Below, one piece after another: positions 1 to 7,613 of a stretch of 16,090 nt of DNA. Numbering within the stretch: the first letter of the stretch is position 1; each line of letters begins with the position of its first letter. Source of the stretch: Aliishimia sp965369035. GTDB taxonomy: Bacteria > Pseudomonadota > Alphaproteobacteria > Rhodobacterales > Rhodobacteraceae. Made by a program: the position numbers and the translations under genes. A model generated the notes under the pieces. It ran no database searches. It was given only the letters and a program-made list of their open reading frames with translations, and was not told the origin of the DNA. The stretch lies in the NCBI GenBank assembly GCA_965369035.1, contig CBDUPF010000055.1, positions 1 through 16,090 of the forward strand, read 5' to 3'.

Positions 1-1228
1 CAAAGATCAGGGTGTCAAGCGCGGTATCGCCCCTGCGATTGCACAGCCATTCATTGTCCGTGCTGACCCCGAGGATATCCGCGAACGCACCCGGTGCGAG
101 CCGACCCGCATTGCGCCCCGCGGCCTGTGCCCCGCCCGCTGCGGCCGCCTCGAACAGCACGCGGCCGGTGGAGCGTTCGACGGTGGCAAGTGCCGCTCGG
201 CTCCGGTCGCGCAGGCGCTGCGAGTATTCAAGCGTGCAGAGCTCCTCGAAAAGCGCCACGTGGATGTTGGAATCCGATCCGACACCGATCCGGCCGCCGG
301 AGCGCAAGTACTCCGTTCCGTTGAAGATTCCGTCCCCAAGGCTCGACTCCGTGATCGGGCACAGACCCGCGACGGCCCCTGTCGCGGCGAGCGCGCGGGT
401 TTCGGCGCCGGTCATCTGCGTTGCGTGGATCAGACACCATCGCTCATCGACCGGATGGGTGCCGAGCAGCCACTCGACCGGCCGGGCATTCACATGAGAC
501 TGAACCTCCTGCACTTCCGCCACCTGCTCTGCAAGGTGCATGTGGATCGGCCCGTCGGTCAGGCCGAGGGTCATCGCGAGGTCGTCCGGCGCCACGGCGC
601 GCAGGGAATGCGGCGCGACGCCAAGACGCCAGTCCGCCGGCGCGTCCTTCATCGAGCCTGCACACCGTTCGACCAGCCGCGCGAACTGGTCGGGGCTGTT
701 GCCGAACCTGCGCTGCCCGCCCGCAAGTGGCCGCCCGTCACACCCGCCCCGCGTGTAGAGCACCGGCAGATGGGTCAAGCCGATGCCGACCGTGCGCGCC
801 GCAGCCTGGATCCGCGCGCTCATCTCGCCCAGATCGTCGTAAGGCACCCCGCCGGGTGCATGATGCAGGTAATGAAATTCCGCCACCGCCCCGTAGCCGG
901 CCTCGAGCATCTCCATGAAGGCGAGCGCAGAGATCGCCTCCACATCCTCGGGCGTCAGGCGGTCGAGGAATCGGTACATCAGGTGCCGCCAGGTCCAGAA
1001 GGAGTCGTCCGGATCGGGGCCGCGCCGTTCGGTCAACCCGGCCATGGCGCGCTGGAACCCGTGCGAATGCAGATTTACCGGCGCGGGCAGGACAAGATCC
1101 AGAACCGTGTCGGCATCCGAGTTCTGCACGCCGATGCTGTCGATTCGCCCGTCTTGTCCGATTGAAATCTCTACATCCGTGGCCCAGCCATTTTCGGTAA
1201 GCGCCTGTTTTGCATGAATGACTTGCAT
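1..1228 (-). CDS. hutF: Formimidoylglutamate deiminase HutF (3' end outside the window)
   Basis: HutF hydrolyses N-formimidoyl-L-glutamate to N-formyl-L-glutamate and ammonia, in the cytoplasm. It belongs to the metal-dependent amidohydrolase superfamily. Reading the minus strand from the ATG at 1228-1226 gives MQVIHAKQALTENGW and then the family landmarks: the metal-binding HxH in VNLHSHGFQRAM (about His54 and His56), His207 in APHSLRA, HMHLAEQ near 230-234, a His near 268 (LIHAT), the GLCPITESSLGDG segment near 288-300 and the metal Asp in GVGSDSN near 319. About 409 codons are present. Family members are usually about 450 residues, so roughly 40 C-terminal residues lie beyond base 1. The ribosome binding site is weak (GGGAT) and the predicted leader is short. 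The gene is divergent from hutI and shares its promoter region. The start is well supported because the N-terminal beta segment aligns and no other in-frame ATG lies close by. Confidence 0.95.
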   Translation of the reverse strand, partial: MQVIHAKQALTENGWATDVEISIGQDGRIDSIGVQNSDADTVLDLVLPAPVNLHSHGFQRAMAGLTERRGPDPDDSFWTWRHLMYRFLDRLTPEDVEAISALAFMEMLEAGYGAVAEFHYLHHAPGGVPYDDLGEMSARIQAAARTVGIGLTHLPVLYTRGGCDGRPLAGGQRRFGNSPDQFARLVERCAGSMKDAPADWRLGVAPHSLRAVAPDDLAMTLGLTDGPIHMHLAEQVAEVQEVQSHVNARPVEWLLGTHPVDERWCLIHATQMTGAETRALAATGAVAGLCPITESSLGDGIFNGTEYLRSGGRIGVGSDSNIHVALFEELCTLEYSQRLRDRSRAALATVERSTGRVLFEAAAAGGAQAAGRNAGRLAPGAFADILGVSTDNEWLCNRRGDTALDTLIF

Positions 1229-1242
1229 CTTCGCGGATCCCG

Positions 1243-1269
1243 TTGACATAATATGTAGCGACATATTAG
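1243..1269 (+). promoter_or_regulatory. Candidate promoter of the hutIHGU operon
   Basis: A consensus -35 hexamer TTGACA lies at 1243-1248. The best downstream -10 candidate is TATTAG at 1264-1269, with a short 15-base spacer and 4 of 6 matches to consensus. The palindromic operator overlaps the spacer. A ribosome binding site (AGAGGG at 1291-1296) follows, 4 bases before the hutI ATG at 1301. The -35 is convincing and the -10 is not, so the exact start of transcription is uncertain. Confidence 0.4.
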
Positions 1270-1275
1270 TGATAA
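1248..1275 (-). promoter_or_regulatory. Candidate promoter of hutF
   Basis: Read on the minus strand, TTATCA (complement of 1275-1270) is followed after 16 bases by TATTAT (complement of 1253-1248), a reasonable sigma70-like pair. Transcription would start near 1241, leaving a leader of only about a dozen bases before the hutF ATG at 1228. The palindrome at 1249-1268 overlaps the -10 and spacer. Confidence 0.4.
1249..1268. promoter_or_regulatory. Perfect palindrome, likely hut operator
   Basis: The arms TAATATGT (1249-1256) and ACATATTA (1261-1268) are exact reverse complements around the 4-base spacer AGCG. The palindrome lies midway between hutF and hutI, and between the -35 and -10 elements proposed for both directions, so a bound protein would block both promoters. 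GntR-family HutC repressors, which respond to urocanate, are the usual hut regulators in proteobacteria and bind AT-rich palindromes. Assigning this site to HutC is inference: no hutC gene is inside the window. Confidence 0.6.
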
Positions 1276-1300
1276 GCATCAAGTCAAACAAGAGGGCGAC

Positions 1301-2503
1301 ATGTCTGCGGCGTACCTTCTGACCGACCTCACCGTCGCCACGATGGACGGGCCCGGGTACGGGTTGGCGTCCGACGTGGCGATCGCTGTGGAAGACGGGA
1401 AAATCGCCTGGGTCGGTCCGGTTGCGGAGTGCCCCGAGCCATGGTCACGCGCGGAGCGGCAGGGTCTTTCCGGCCGCCTCGTCACGCCCGCATTCATCGA
1501 TTGTCACACCCACGTCGTTCATGGCGGAAACCGTGCGCGCGAGTTCGAAATGCGGCTCGAAGGGGCCAGCTACGAGGACGTCGCCCGGGCCGGTGGTGGT
1601 ATCCTCTCCACGGTGAAAGCCACCCGCGCGGCAGGAGAGGACGCCTTGGTGCGGGAAGCGCTGCCGCGGGTGGACGCTCTCATCGCCGAAGGTGTGTCGA
1701 TAATCGAGGTGAAATCCGGATACGGGCTCGACCGGGAGACGGAGTTGCGGATGCTTCGCGCCGCGCGCCGGATCGCGGAGCAACGCCCGGTGAGGATCGT
1801 GACCACCTTTCTCGGCGCGCACGCGGTGCCGCCGGAATTCTCGGGCAATCCGGACGCCTATATCGATGACCAGTGCATTCCGACGCTGCGCGCCGCACAT
1901 GCCGAAGGACTGGTCGATGCCGTCGACGGGTTCTGCGAGGGAATTGCGTTCGATACCAGCCAGATAGCGCGGGTCTTTGCCGTGGCGATAGAGTTGGGCT
2001 TGCCGGTGAAGCTCCACGCCGACCAGCTCTCCAACCTGGGCGGTGCGGCCCTTGCGGCCTCCCGTGGTGCGTTGTCGGCCGATCATCTCGAACATGTCGA
2101 CGCGGCGGGCGTGACCGCGATGGCGGATGCCGGAACAGTTGCGGTCATCCTGCCGGGCGCGTTCTACACGTTGCGGGAAACAGCGAAACCTCCGGTCGAA
2201 CTCTTCCGCGCGCACGGGGTGCCGATGGCGGTGGCCACGGATTGCAATCCGGGATCGTCGCCGATGACGTCGCTACTCTTGTCGATGAACATGGCCTGTA
2301 CGCTATTCCGCATGACGCCGGAGGAGGCGCTGGCCGGGGTGACACGAAACGCGGCCCGGGCGCTGGGGCGCGACGACACCGGCCGGATCGCCGCGGGGCT
2401 GCGCGCCGACCTGGCCATCTGGGACGTGGAGCACCCGGCGGAACTGGCTTATCGCATCGGGTTCAATCCGCTGCATCGCCGCATCTTCGGAGGGCAGCAA
2501 TGA
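1301..2503 (+). CDS. hutI: Imidazolonepropionase HutI
   Basis: HutI opens the ring of 4-imidazolone-5-propionate to give N-formimidoyl-L-glutamate, the third step of histidine catabolism. It is a 400-residue cytoplasmic metalloenzyme of the amidohydrolase superfamily, the usual family length. Visible landmarks are TPAFIDCHTHVVHGGNR with the metal-binding His69 and His71, the glycine-rich ARAGGGILSTVKATR near 95-109, KSGYGLD near 138-144, KLHADQLSN with His239, ADHLEH with His262, and ATDCNPGSSP with the metal Asp314. The ATG at 1301 has a ribosome binding site (AGAGGG) 4 bases upstream. It is the first gene of the plus-strand operon. Its stop TGA overlaps the ATG of hutH, indicating translational coupling. 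Expression is probably controlled by the palindrome at 1249-1268. Confidence 0.97.
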   Translation: MSAAYLLTDLTVATMDGPGYGLASDVAIAVEDGKIAWVGPVAECPEPWSRAERQGLSGRLVTPAFIDCHTHVVHGGNRAREFEMRLEGASYEDVARAGGGILSTVKATRAAGEDALVREALPRVDALIAEGVSIIEVKSGYGLDRETELRMLRAARRIAEQRPVRIVTTFLGAHAVPPEFSGNPDAYIDDQCIPTLRAAHAEGLVDAVDGFCEGIAFDTSQIARVFAVAIELGLPVKLHADQLSNLGGAALAASRGALSADHLEHVDAAGVTAMADAGTVAVILPGAFYTLRETAKPPVELFRAHGVPMAVATDCNPGSSPMTSLLLSMNMACTLFRMTPEEALAGVTRNAARALGRDDTGRIAAGLRADLAIWDVEHPAELAYRIGFNPLHRRIFGGQQ

Positions 2504-4038
2504 CCACCCTGGAACTGACGCCCGGAGCCACGACGCTCGCCGAACTCGAGCGGGTGTACAGGGACGAATGCGCCGTCACGCTGCACCGTGGGTGCCGTGC
2601 GGCGGTGGACTCCGCGGCGGACCGCATCGCCACCGCGGCCGCTGGCACCGCGCCCGTCTACGGGGTCAATACCGGCTTCGGCAAGCTTGCCAGCATGAAG
2701 ATCGCACCGGAACATACGGCAAGATTGCAGAAAAACCTGATCCTCAGCCATTGCTGCGGGGTGGGCGCACCCGTCCCGCGCCGGATGGTGCGGCTGATGA
2801 TGTCCCTGAAGCTGCTCAGCTTCGGGCGCGGGGCATCGGGCATCCGTTGGGAGTTCGTCGAACTGCTCGAAGCGATGCTGGCGCGTGGCGTGACGCCGGT
2901 CATCCCGGCGCAGGGGTCGGTCGGGGCATCGGGCGATCTGGCGCCGCTCGCGCATATGACCGCCGTTGTGATCGGCGAGGGCGAGGCCGAGTTCGCCGGT
3001 GAAATCCTGCCTGGGGCGGAGGCGATGGCTCGCGCCGGGATCGCGCCGCTGCAACTGGGCGCGAAGGAAGGGCTGGCCTTCATCAACGGAACGCAATTCT
3101 CCACCGCCTTCGCGCTGGCCGGTCTCTTCGAAGCGTGGCGGGCGGCTCAGAACGCGCTCGTCGTTTCCGCCTTGTCGACGGACGCGATCATGGGCTCCAC
3201 CGCGCCGCTGCAGCCGGAGATCCACGCACTGCGGGGGCAGCGCGGACAGATCGAGGCGGCGGCAGTGATGCGCGACATGCTGGACGGCTCGGAAATCCGC
3301 GAAAGCCACCGAGAGAACGACACCCGCGTGCAGGACCCGTATTGCATCCGCTGCCAGCCGCAGGTGACGGGCGCGGCGATGGATGTGCTGCGTCAGGCCG
3401 CGCGGACGCTGGAGATCGAGGCCAATGCGGCGACCGACAATCCGCTGGTTCTGGCGGAGGCCGACCTGATCGTGTCTGGCGGGAACTTCCATGCCGAGCC
3501 GGTGGGATTCGCCGCCGACATGATCGCGCTGGCGGTGTCCGAGATGGGCGCCATCGCCCAGCGCCGGGTTGCGTTGATGGTCGATCCGACGCTGAACCAC
3601 GACCTGCCGCCCTTCCTGACGCCCGATCCGGGACTGCATTCCGGACTGATGATCGCCGAAGTCACCACCGCCGCGCTGATGAGCGAGAACAAGCACCTCG
3701 CCACGCCTTGCGTCACCGACAGCACGCCCACCTCCGCCAACCAGGAGGACCATGTCTCGATGGCCGCCCACGGCGCGCGGCGGCTGATGCCGATGGCGGA
3801 GAACCTGTCGCGCATCCTCGGGGTGGAGCTGATCTGTGCCGCGCAGGGTGTTGAGTTCCGGGCTCCGCTGACCACCAGCGTGCCGCTGCAACGGGTCCTG
3901 GCGCGCTTGCGCACCGACATCGCCCCACTGGTCGAGGACCGGTACCTGGCGCCCGATCTGGAATGCGCGGCGGAGCTGGTTCGGGACGGCGCGCTGATTG
4001 CGGCCGTGGGTGTTGCCATGCCGGAGCTGGGCGCATGA
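2500..4038 (+). CDS. hutH: Histidine ammonia-lyase HutH
   Basis: HutH deaminates L-histidine to trans-urocanate and ammonia, the entry step of the pathway, and needs no external cofactor. The 512-residue product has the family length and all main signatures: VYGVNTGFGKL near 53-63 with the catalytic Tyr54, and GSVGASGDLAPLAH where Ala143-Ser144-Gly145 would cyclise into the MIO electrophile. Also present are FINGTQ, the REND segment, QDPYCIRCQPQVTG, EANAATDNP and TSANQEDHVSM. The frame stays open for about 209 codons upstream into hutI, but the real start is the ATG at 2500. It forms the ATGA overlap with the hutI stop and has a strong ribosome binding site GGAGGG at 2489-2494. The C-terminal stop overlaps the hutG ATG in the same way. 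Confidence 0.98.
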   Translation: MTTLELTPGATTLAELERVYRDECAVTLHRGCRAAVDSAADRIATAAAGTAPVYGVNTGFGKLASMKIAPEHTARLQKNLILSHCCGVGAPVPRRMVRLMMSLKLLSFGRGASGIRWEFVELLEAMLARGVTPVIPAQGSVGASGDLAPLAHMTAVVIGEGEAEFAGEILPGAEAMARAGIAPLQLGAKEGLAFINGTQFSTAFALAGLFEAWRAAQNALVVSALSTDAIMGSTAPLQPEIHALRGQRGQIEAAAVMRDMLDGSEIRESHRENDTRVQDPYCIRCQPQVTGAAMDVLRQAARTLEIEANAATDNPLVLAEADLIVSGGNFHAEPVGFAADMIALAVSEMGAIAQRRVALMVDPTLNHDLPPFLTPDPGLHSGLMIAEVTTAALMSENKHLATPCVTDSTPTSANQEDHVSMAAHGARRLMPMAENLSRILGVELICAAQGVEFRAPLTTSVPLQRVLARLRTDIAPLVEDRYLAPDLECAAELVRDGALIAAVGVAMPELGA

Positions 4039-4853
4039 ACGTGGTCGAGGTCCATGAGGGCGACAGCCCGGTGATCCTGGCGCAGCCGCACGGCGGGAGC
4101 CACGTGCCCGAGGAGCTGTATGCCAGCCTCAACGCGGTCGGACGGGAACTCGCCGACACCGACTGGCATATCGGGCGGCTCTACGATGGGCTGCTGCCGG
4201 GCGCGACCGTGGTCGCCTCCACCGTCCACCGCTACGTGATCGACGCGAACCGCGATCCATCGGGCGTGTCGCTTTATCCCGGGCAAAACACCACCACGCT
4301 CTGCCCGCTCACCGATTTCGACGGACGCCCGATCTGGCAGGACGGCCAGGAGCCTTCGGAGACGGAAATCGCCCGGCGGCGGGCGGAGTTCCACGCCCCC
4401 TACCACGCCGCGCTGGCCGGGCAGATCGCGCGGGTGCACGAAAGGCACGGGATTGCCATCCTCTACGATTGCCACTCGATCCGGTCGGTCATTCCCTTTC
4501 TGTTCGACGGCACGCTTGCCGACTTCAACACCGGAACCAATGGCGGGACGACCTGTGCCCCGGAGGTCGAGAGGGTCGTGACTCAGGTGGCGCAGGCTGC
4601 ACAAGGCTACGGCGCAGTGGTCAACGGCCGCTTCAAGGGCGGCTGGACCACGCGCCACTACGGGCAACCGGCGAAGGGCGTGCACGCGATCCAGATGGAA
4701 CTGGCCCAGCGCACCTACATGGACGAAACCGCGCCCTGGACCTTCCGACAGGATCGCGCGGACAGGCTGCGGCCGCATCTCCGACAGATCCTCACCGAAC
4801 TCGACGCTCTCGCGCGATCCGGCGCGCTGAGCCAGCAAGGAGCCGCAAGATGA
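4035..4853 (+). CDS. hutG: N-formylglutamate deformylase HutG
   Basis: HutG hydrolyses N-formyl-L-glutamate to L-glutamate and formate, the last step of the five-step histidine route. The 272-residue product matches the N-formylglutamate amidohydrolase family, not the arginase-like formiminoglutamase that shares the name HutG in other bacteria. The evidence is LAQPHGGSHVPEEL near 15-28, DTDWHIGRLYD near 41-51, ANRDPSG near 71-77, LYDCHSIRS near 143-151 with likely zinc ligands, FNTGTNGGTTC near 164-174 and GRFKGGWTTRHYG near 198-210. This agrees with the presence of hutF, whose product is its substrate. The start codon lies in an ATGA overlap with hutH, with GGAG at 4023-4026 as ribosome binding site. 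It ends in another ATGA overlap with hutU. Confidence 0.96.
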   Translation: MNVVEVHEGDSPVILAQPHGGSHVPEELYASLNAVGRELADTDWHIGRLYDGLLPGATVVASTVHRYVIDANRDPSGVSLYPGQNTTTLCPLTDFDGRPIWQDGQEPSETEIARRRAEFHAPYHAALAGQIARVHERHGIAILYDCHSIRSVIPFLFDGTLADFNTGTNGGTTCAPEVERVVTQVAQAAQGYGAVVNGRFKGGWTTRHYGQPAKGVHAIQMELAQRTYMDETAPWTFRQDRADRLRPHLRQILTELDALARSGALSQQGAAR

Positions 4854-6523
4854 ACGACCCCCGCAAGAACACCCGCGACGTCTATCCCCCCACGGGCACG
4901 GACCTGAACGCGAAGAGCTGGCAGACCGAGGCGCCGCTCAGGATGCTGATGAACAACCTGCACCCGGACGTGGCGGAGAACCCGCATGAACTCGTCGTCT
5001 ATGGCGGGATCGGGCGGGCGGCCCGGACCTGGGACGACTTCGACCGGATCGTGGCGAGCCTGAAGGATCTGGAGGCCGACGAGACGCTTGTGGTGCAATC
5101 CGGCAAACCCGTGGCCATCGTGCGCACCCACCCGGACGCGCCGCGCGTGCTGATCGCCAACTCCAACCTGGTCCCGCACTGGGCCACCTGGACACATTTC
5201 AACGAGCTCGACCGCAAGGGGCTCGCAATGTACGGCCAGATGACCGCCGGCTCCTGGATCTATATCGGCACGCAGGGCATCGTGCAGGGCACCTACGAGA
5301 CCTTCGCTGAAGCCGGGCGGCAGCACTATGACGGCGACCTGAAGGGGCGTTGGATCCTGACCGCGGGCCTGGGCGGCATGGGCGGCGCGCAGCCCCTGGC
5401 GGCGGTCATGGCGGGCGCGTGCTGTCTGGCGGTCGAATGCGACGAGAGCCGGGCGGATTTCCGGCTGCGCACCCGCTATGTCGACGAAAAGACGCATGAC
5501 CTCGACGCGGCGCTCGCCATGATCGACCGCTGGACCCAGGCCGGCGAGGCGAAGTCCGTGGCACTGATCGGCAATGCGGCGGATGTCTTCCCGGAACTCT
5601 ACCGGCGCGGTGTGCGGCCGGACATGGTGACCGACCAGACCTCCGCCCATGATCCTGTCCACGGCTACCTGCCGCAGGGCTGGTCTGTCGCGGAATGGCG
5701 CGCAAGGCAGGAGAGCGACCCCGAAGCGGTGGAGGCGGCCGCGCGCGCATCGATGAAGGTACATGTGGCCGCGATGGTCGATTTCTGGAATGCGGGCGTC
5801 CCGACGCTCGATTACGGCAACAACATCCGGCAGATCGCCAAGGAGGAGGGGCTGGAGAATGCCTTTGCCTTTCCGGGGTTTGTTCCCGCCTACATCCGCC
5901 CGCTGTTCTGCCGCGGTGTCGGTCCGTTCCGCTGGTGCGCGCTCTCGGGCGATCCGGAGGATATCTACAAGACCGACGCGGCGATGAAGGAGCTGTTTCC
6001 CGAGAACGAGCACCTGCACAACTGGCTGGACATGGCGCGCGAGCGGATCGCGTTCCAGGGACTGCCGGCGCGGATCTGCTGGATCGGGCTGGGCGACCGT
6101 CACCGGGCGGGGTTGAAGTTCAACGAGATGGTGGCCAGTGGTGAGTTGAAGGCGCCCATCGTCATCGGCCGCGATCATCTGGACAGCGGTTCCGTCGCCA
6201 GCCCCAATCGCGAGACCGAAGCGATGAAGGACGGATCGGACGCGGTGAGCGACTGGCCGCTGCTGAATGCCCTGGTCAACACGGCGAGCGGGGCGACCTG
6301 GGTCTCGATCCACCACGGCGGCGGCGTCGGGATGGGTTTTTCGCAGCACGCGGGCGTCGTGATCGTTGCGGATGGCACGCCCGAAGCCGCGAAACGCCTG
6401 GAGCGTGTGCTGTGGAACGACCCGGCCTCGGGCGTCTGGCGACATGCCGACGCGGGCTACGAGGATGCCATCGCCTGTGCCCGCGAAAACGGCCTGCGGC
6501 TTCCCGGAATTCTCGGCAACTGA
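4850..6523 (+). CDS. hutU: Urocanate hydratase HutU
   Basis: HutU adds water to trans-urocanate to form 4-imidazolone-5-propionate, using tightly bound NAD+ as an electrophile. The 557-residue product is full length. It shows GLGGMGGAQP at 173-182 (nucleotide-binding loop), VTDQTSAHDPVHGY, LDYGNNIRQIA, the FCRGVGPFRW segment with Cys354, RICWIGLGDRHR with Cys410, and SIHHGGGVGMGFSQHAG near the C-terminus. Cys410 has the same number as the active-site cysteine reported for the Pseudomonas putida enzyme, which supports the chosen start. Translation starts in the ATGA overlap with hutG, behind a good ribosome binding site AAGGAG at 4837-4842. It is the last gene of the operon, and a weak terminator-like hairpin follows. 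Confidence 0.98.
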   Translation: MNDPRKNTRDVYPPTGTDLNAKSWQTEAPLRMLMNNLHPDVAENPHELVVYGGIGRAARTWDDFDRIVASLKDLEADETLVVQSGKPVAIVRTHPDAPRVLIANSNLVPHWATWTHFNELDRKGLAMYGQMTAGSWIYIGTQGIVQGTYETFAEAGRQHYDGDLKGRWILTAGLGGMGGAQPLAAVMAGACCLAVECDESRADFRLRTRYVDEKTHDLDAALAMIDRWTQAGEAKSVALIGNAADVFPELYRRGVRPDMVTDQTSAHDPVHGYLPQGWSVAEWRARQESDPEAVEAAARASMKVHVAAMVDFWNAGVPTLDYGNNIRQIAKEEGLENAFAFPGFVPAYIRPLFCRGVGPFRWCALSGDPEDIYKTDAAMKELFPENEHLHNWLDMARERIAFQGLPARICWIGLGDRHRAGLKFNEMVASGELKAPIVIGRDHLDSGSVASPNRETEAMKDGSDAVSDWPLLNALVNTASGATWVSIHHGGGVGMGFSQHAGVVIVADGTPEAAKRLERVLWNDPASGVWRHADAGYEDAIACARENGLRLPGILGN

Positions 6524-6559
6524 TCGCCTGATACGTGTGATGGCGACCTTCGGGCGGCA

Positions 6560-6593
6560 GGTTTTCTTGCCGTTCGATGAAAACCGGTTTTTT
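6560..6593 (+). terminator. Weak terminator-like hairpin after hutU
   Basis: GGTTTTC (6560-6566) and GAAAACC (6579-6585) are perfect reverse complements around a 12-base loop. Two bases later comes a run of six T (6588-6593). The layout is that of a Rho-independent terminator for the hut operon, but the stem is short and AT-rich. The sequence can also fold as the palindrome AAAACCGGTTTT at 6580-6591 or as a small CGGCA/TGCCG stem (6555-6559 with 6568-6572). Confidence 0.35.
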
Positions 6594-6741
6594 CAATTGC
6601 ATTAATAAAATCTTGCAACCCTCTGTTATGGATGGGTGTTTCAGCGATTAACCAAAACTGGCAGGGTAAGAGATTCCTTAATTGACTGAACGGCCCGCTG
6701 GCCGCAGGCTCTTCAGCAGTGATTTCAGAAGGGTAGCTATT
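6594..6741 (+). other. AT-richer intergenic leader upstream of the acyltransferase gene
   Basis: This stretch is clearly more AT-rich than the flanking genes and probably contains the promoter of the acyltransferase gene. I could not find a convincing -35/-10 pair. It ends with the ribosome binding site AGAAGGG (6727-6733), 8 bases before the ATG at 6742. The reading frame could be extended to a TTG at 6682, but that start has no good ribosome binding site and the extra residues do not look conserved. Confidence 0.4.
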
Positions 6742-7350
6742 ATGAACCAGCAGACGGAAGAGGTCCCGATGAACGGCGCAGCCGCGGAAAACGCATCGGC
6801 GCCGGAGCAGATGGACGCCGAAACAATCGAGAAGCTGAAGGCGTTGCGCGGGCGGCTTCACACGTCCTATGCGCAGGTCGTGATGGCGATGAGCGCCATG
6901 CCCCGCTACCGGCATCTCCCGCTGCGCGACCTTCAGTCGGTGGTCATGGAACCGTTGATCCGTGACCGCGTGGCAATCGCGACTCCCAACCCGGAAAAGG
7001 CCAAGCCGCTGGCACAGGACACCCTGGCCGGCGTGGCGATCTGGGCCAGCGTCTCCGAGGAGGTCGATGGCCATATCCGTGAACAGATCAAGGCCGGTGT
7101 CTTTCCCGTGCGCCTTGGGGCCGGTGACTGGACGAGCGGCGACATCGTCTGGCTGCTGGACGTGATCGCGGCGTCGAAGGAAGCCTCGACCTCGGTGCTG
7201 CAGACGTTTGCTCGCTATGTCGACGCGAAGTCGTTGCGCCTGCATCCGCTCGTGGGACGGATGATCGACAAGGAAGAGTTGAAGAAGATGGGGGCGGAAA
7301 CCCTGAGCGGACAAGAAATGGCGGGAGCCGGGGACGCGCCGCGGCAGTAA
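6742..7350 (+). CDS. HlyC-family toxin-activating lysine acyltransferase (RTX protoxin acylase)
   Basis: The 202-residue product resembles HlyC/ApxC/CyaC acyltransferases, which transfer a fatty acyl group from acyl-ACP to internal lysines of an RTX protein in the cytoplasm before export. The strongest evidence is AGDWTSGDIVWLLDVIA (Asp129 to about 143), which matches HlyC EDWTSGDRKWFIDWIA including the catalytic Asp. Supporting it are an upstream VAIWASVSEEVDGHI (HlyC: YCSWANLSLENEI) and an N-terminal MPRYRHLPLRDL where HlyC has SPLHRNWPV. The length fits the family, with an extra N-terminal tail of about 30 polar residues and a short C-terminal tail. The likely catalytic His of HlyC aligns with Tyr56, while His58 sits two residues later, so activity is uncertain. 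ATG 6742 is preferred for its AGAAGGG site; ATG 6769 is an alternative start. The giant RTX gene lies 263 bases downstream on the same strand, the C-then-A order of hly operons, and is the obvious partner. Confidence 0.82.
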   Translation: MNQQTEEVPMNGAAAENASAPEQMDAETIEKLKALRGRLHTSYAQVVMAMSAMPRYRHLPLRDLQSVVMEPLIRDRVAIATPNPEKAKPLAQDTLAGVAIWASVSEEVDGHIREQIKAGVFPVRLGAGDWTSGDIVWLLDVIAASKEASTSVLQTFARYVDAKSLRLHPLVGRMIDKEELKKMGAETLSGQEMAGAGDAPRQ

Positions 7351-7434
7351 AATCTGGCAAAAGGCCGACGATCCTGTAGGCTGATGCCGAAATAGTTAGT
7401 TTGTCTGGAGGGGGTCTGGACGTGTTTCGTCTGC

Positions 7435-7460
7435 CCGGCGCTGGATTTTCAAGCCGCCGG
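7435..7460 (+). other. Bulged hairpin in the leader of the giant gene
   Basis: CCGGCGCT (7435-7442) can pair with AGCCGCCGG (7452-7460), leaving one bulged C and a 9-base loop. No T run follows, so it is unlikely to be a terminator. A role in processing or attenuation between the acyltransferase and the RTX gene is possible but unproven. Confidence 0.3.
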
Positions 7461-7562
7461 ATTCAAAGGTTCAAGTTGGGCGATTTGCCAAATTCATTTT
7501 CGAATGGTGCGCGTTTGTTCGCATCCTTCGTCAGCCTACCCCGACAGATCCGAACCGTTTTT

Positions 7563-7584
7563 GCGCGTCGCGGGCGCGACGCGC
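7563..7584 (+). other. Perfect 9-bp GC hairpin before the giant gene
   Basis: GCGCGTCGC (7563-7571) and GCGACGCGC (7576-7584) are exact reverse complements with a GGGC loop. The stem ends 19 bases before the ribosome binding site of the giant gene. The T run lies before the stem, not after it, so it is not a plus-strand terminator, and it would not be one on the minus strand either. It may be a protective 5' stem, a processing site or a protein-binding palindrome. Confidence 0.5.
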
Positions 7585-7603
7585 GAGTGAATTGTTGATG
7601 TCC

Positions 7604-7608
7604 GGAGG
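7604..7608 (+). promoter_or_regulatory. Ribosome binding site deciding the giant gene start
   Basis: GGAGG lies 5 bases before the ATG at 7614. It fixes the N-terminus as MSDLDGLGVV, which fits a cytoplasmically folded type I export substrate without a signal peptide. Confidence 0.85.
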
Positions 7609-7613
7609 ATGCC

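Noticed and set aside
260..1165. 301-codon open frame on the plus strand
   Set aside because: It is a shadow of hutF, whose minus-strand product shows the full amidohydrolase signature.
2449..3891. 480-codon open frame on the minus strand opposite hutH
   Set aside because: hutH on the plus strand is complete, with all active-site motifs; the antisense frame has no family resemblance.
6580..6591. Palindrome AAAACCGGTTTT as a regulator binding site
   Set aside because: It is better explained as part of the terminator-like structure after hutU; no second copy was found elsewhere in the window.
6648..6654. TTAACCA resembling a CtrA half-site
   Set aside because: A seven-base match in an AT-rich gap is expected by chance, and no second half-site at the required spacing was seen.
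6682..6741. TTG start giving a 222-residue acyltransferase
   Set aside because: No good ribosome binding site before the TTG; the ATG at 6742 has AGAAGGG at proper spacing, and the extra residues lack family similarity.
7401..7598. 65-codon open frame starting at TTG between the acyltransferase and the giant gene
   Set aside because: No convincing ribosome binding site spacing, atypical Arg/Ser-rich composition, and it overlaps the hairpin leader; more likely non-coding.
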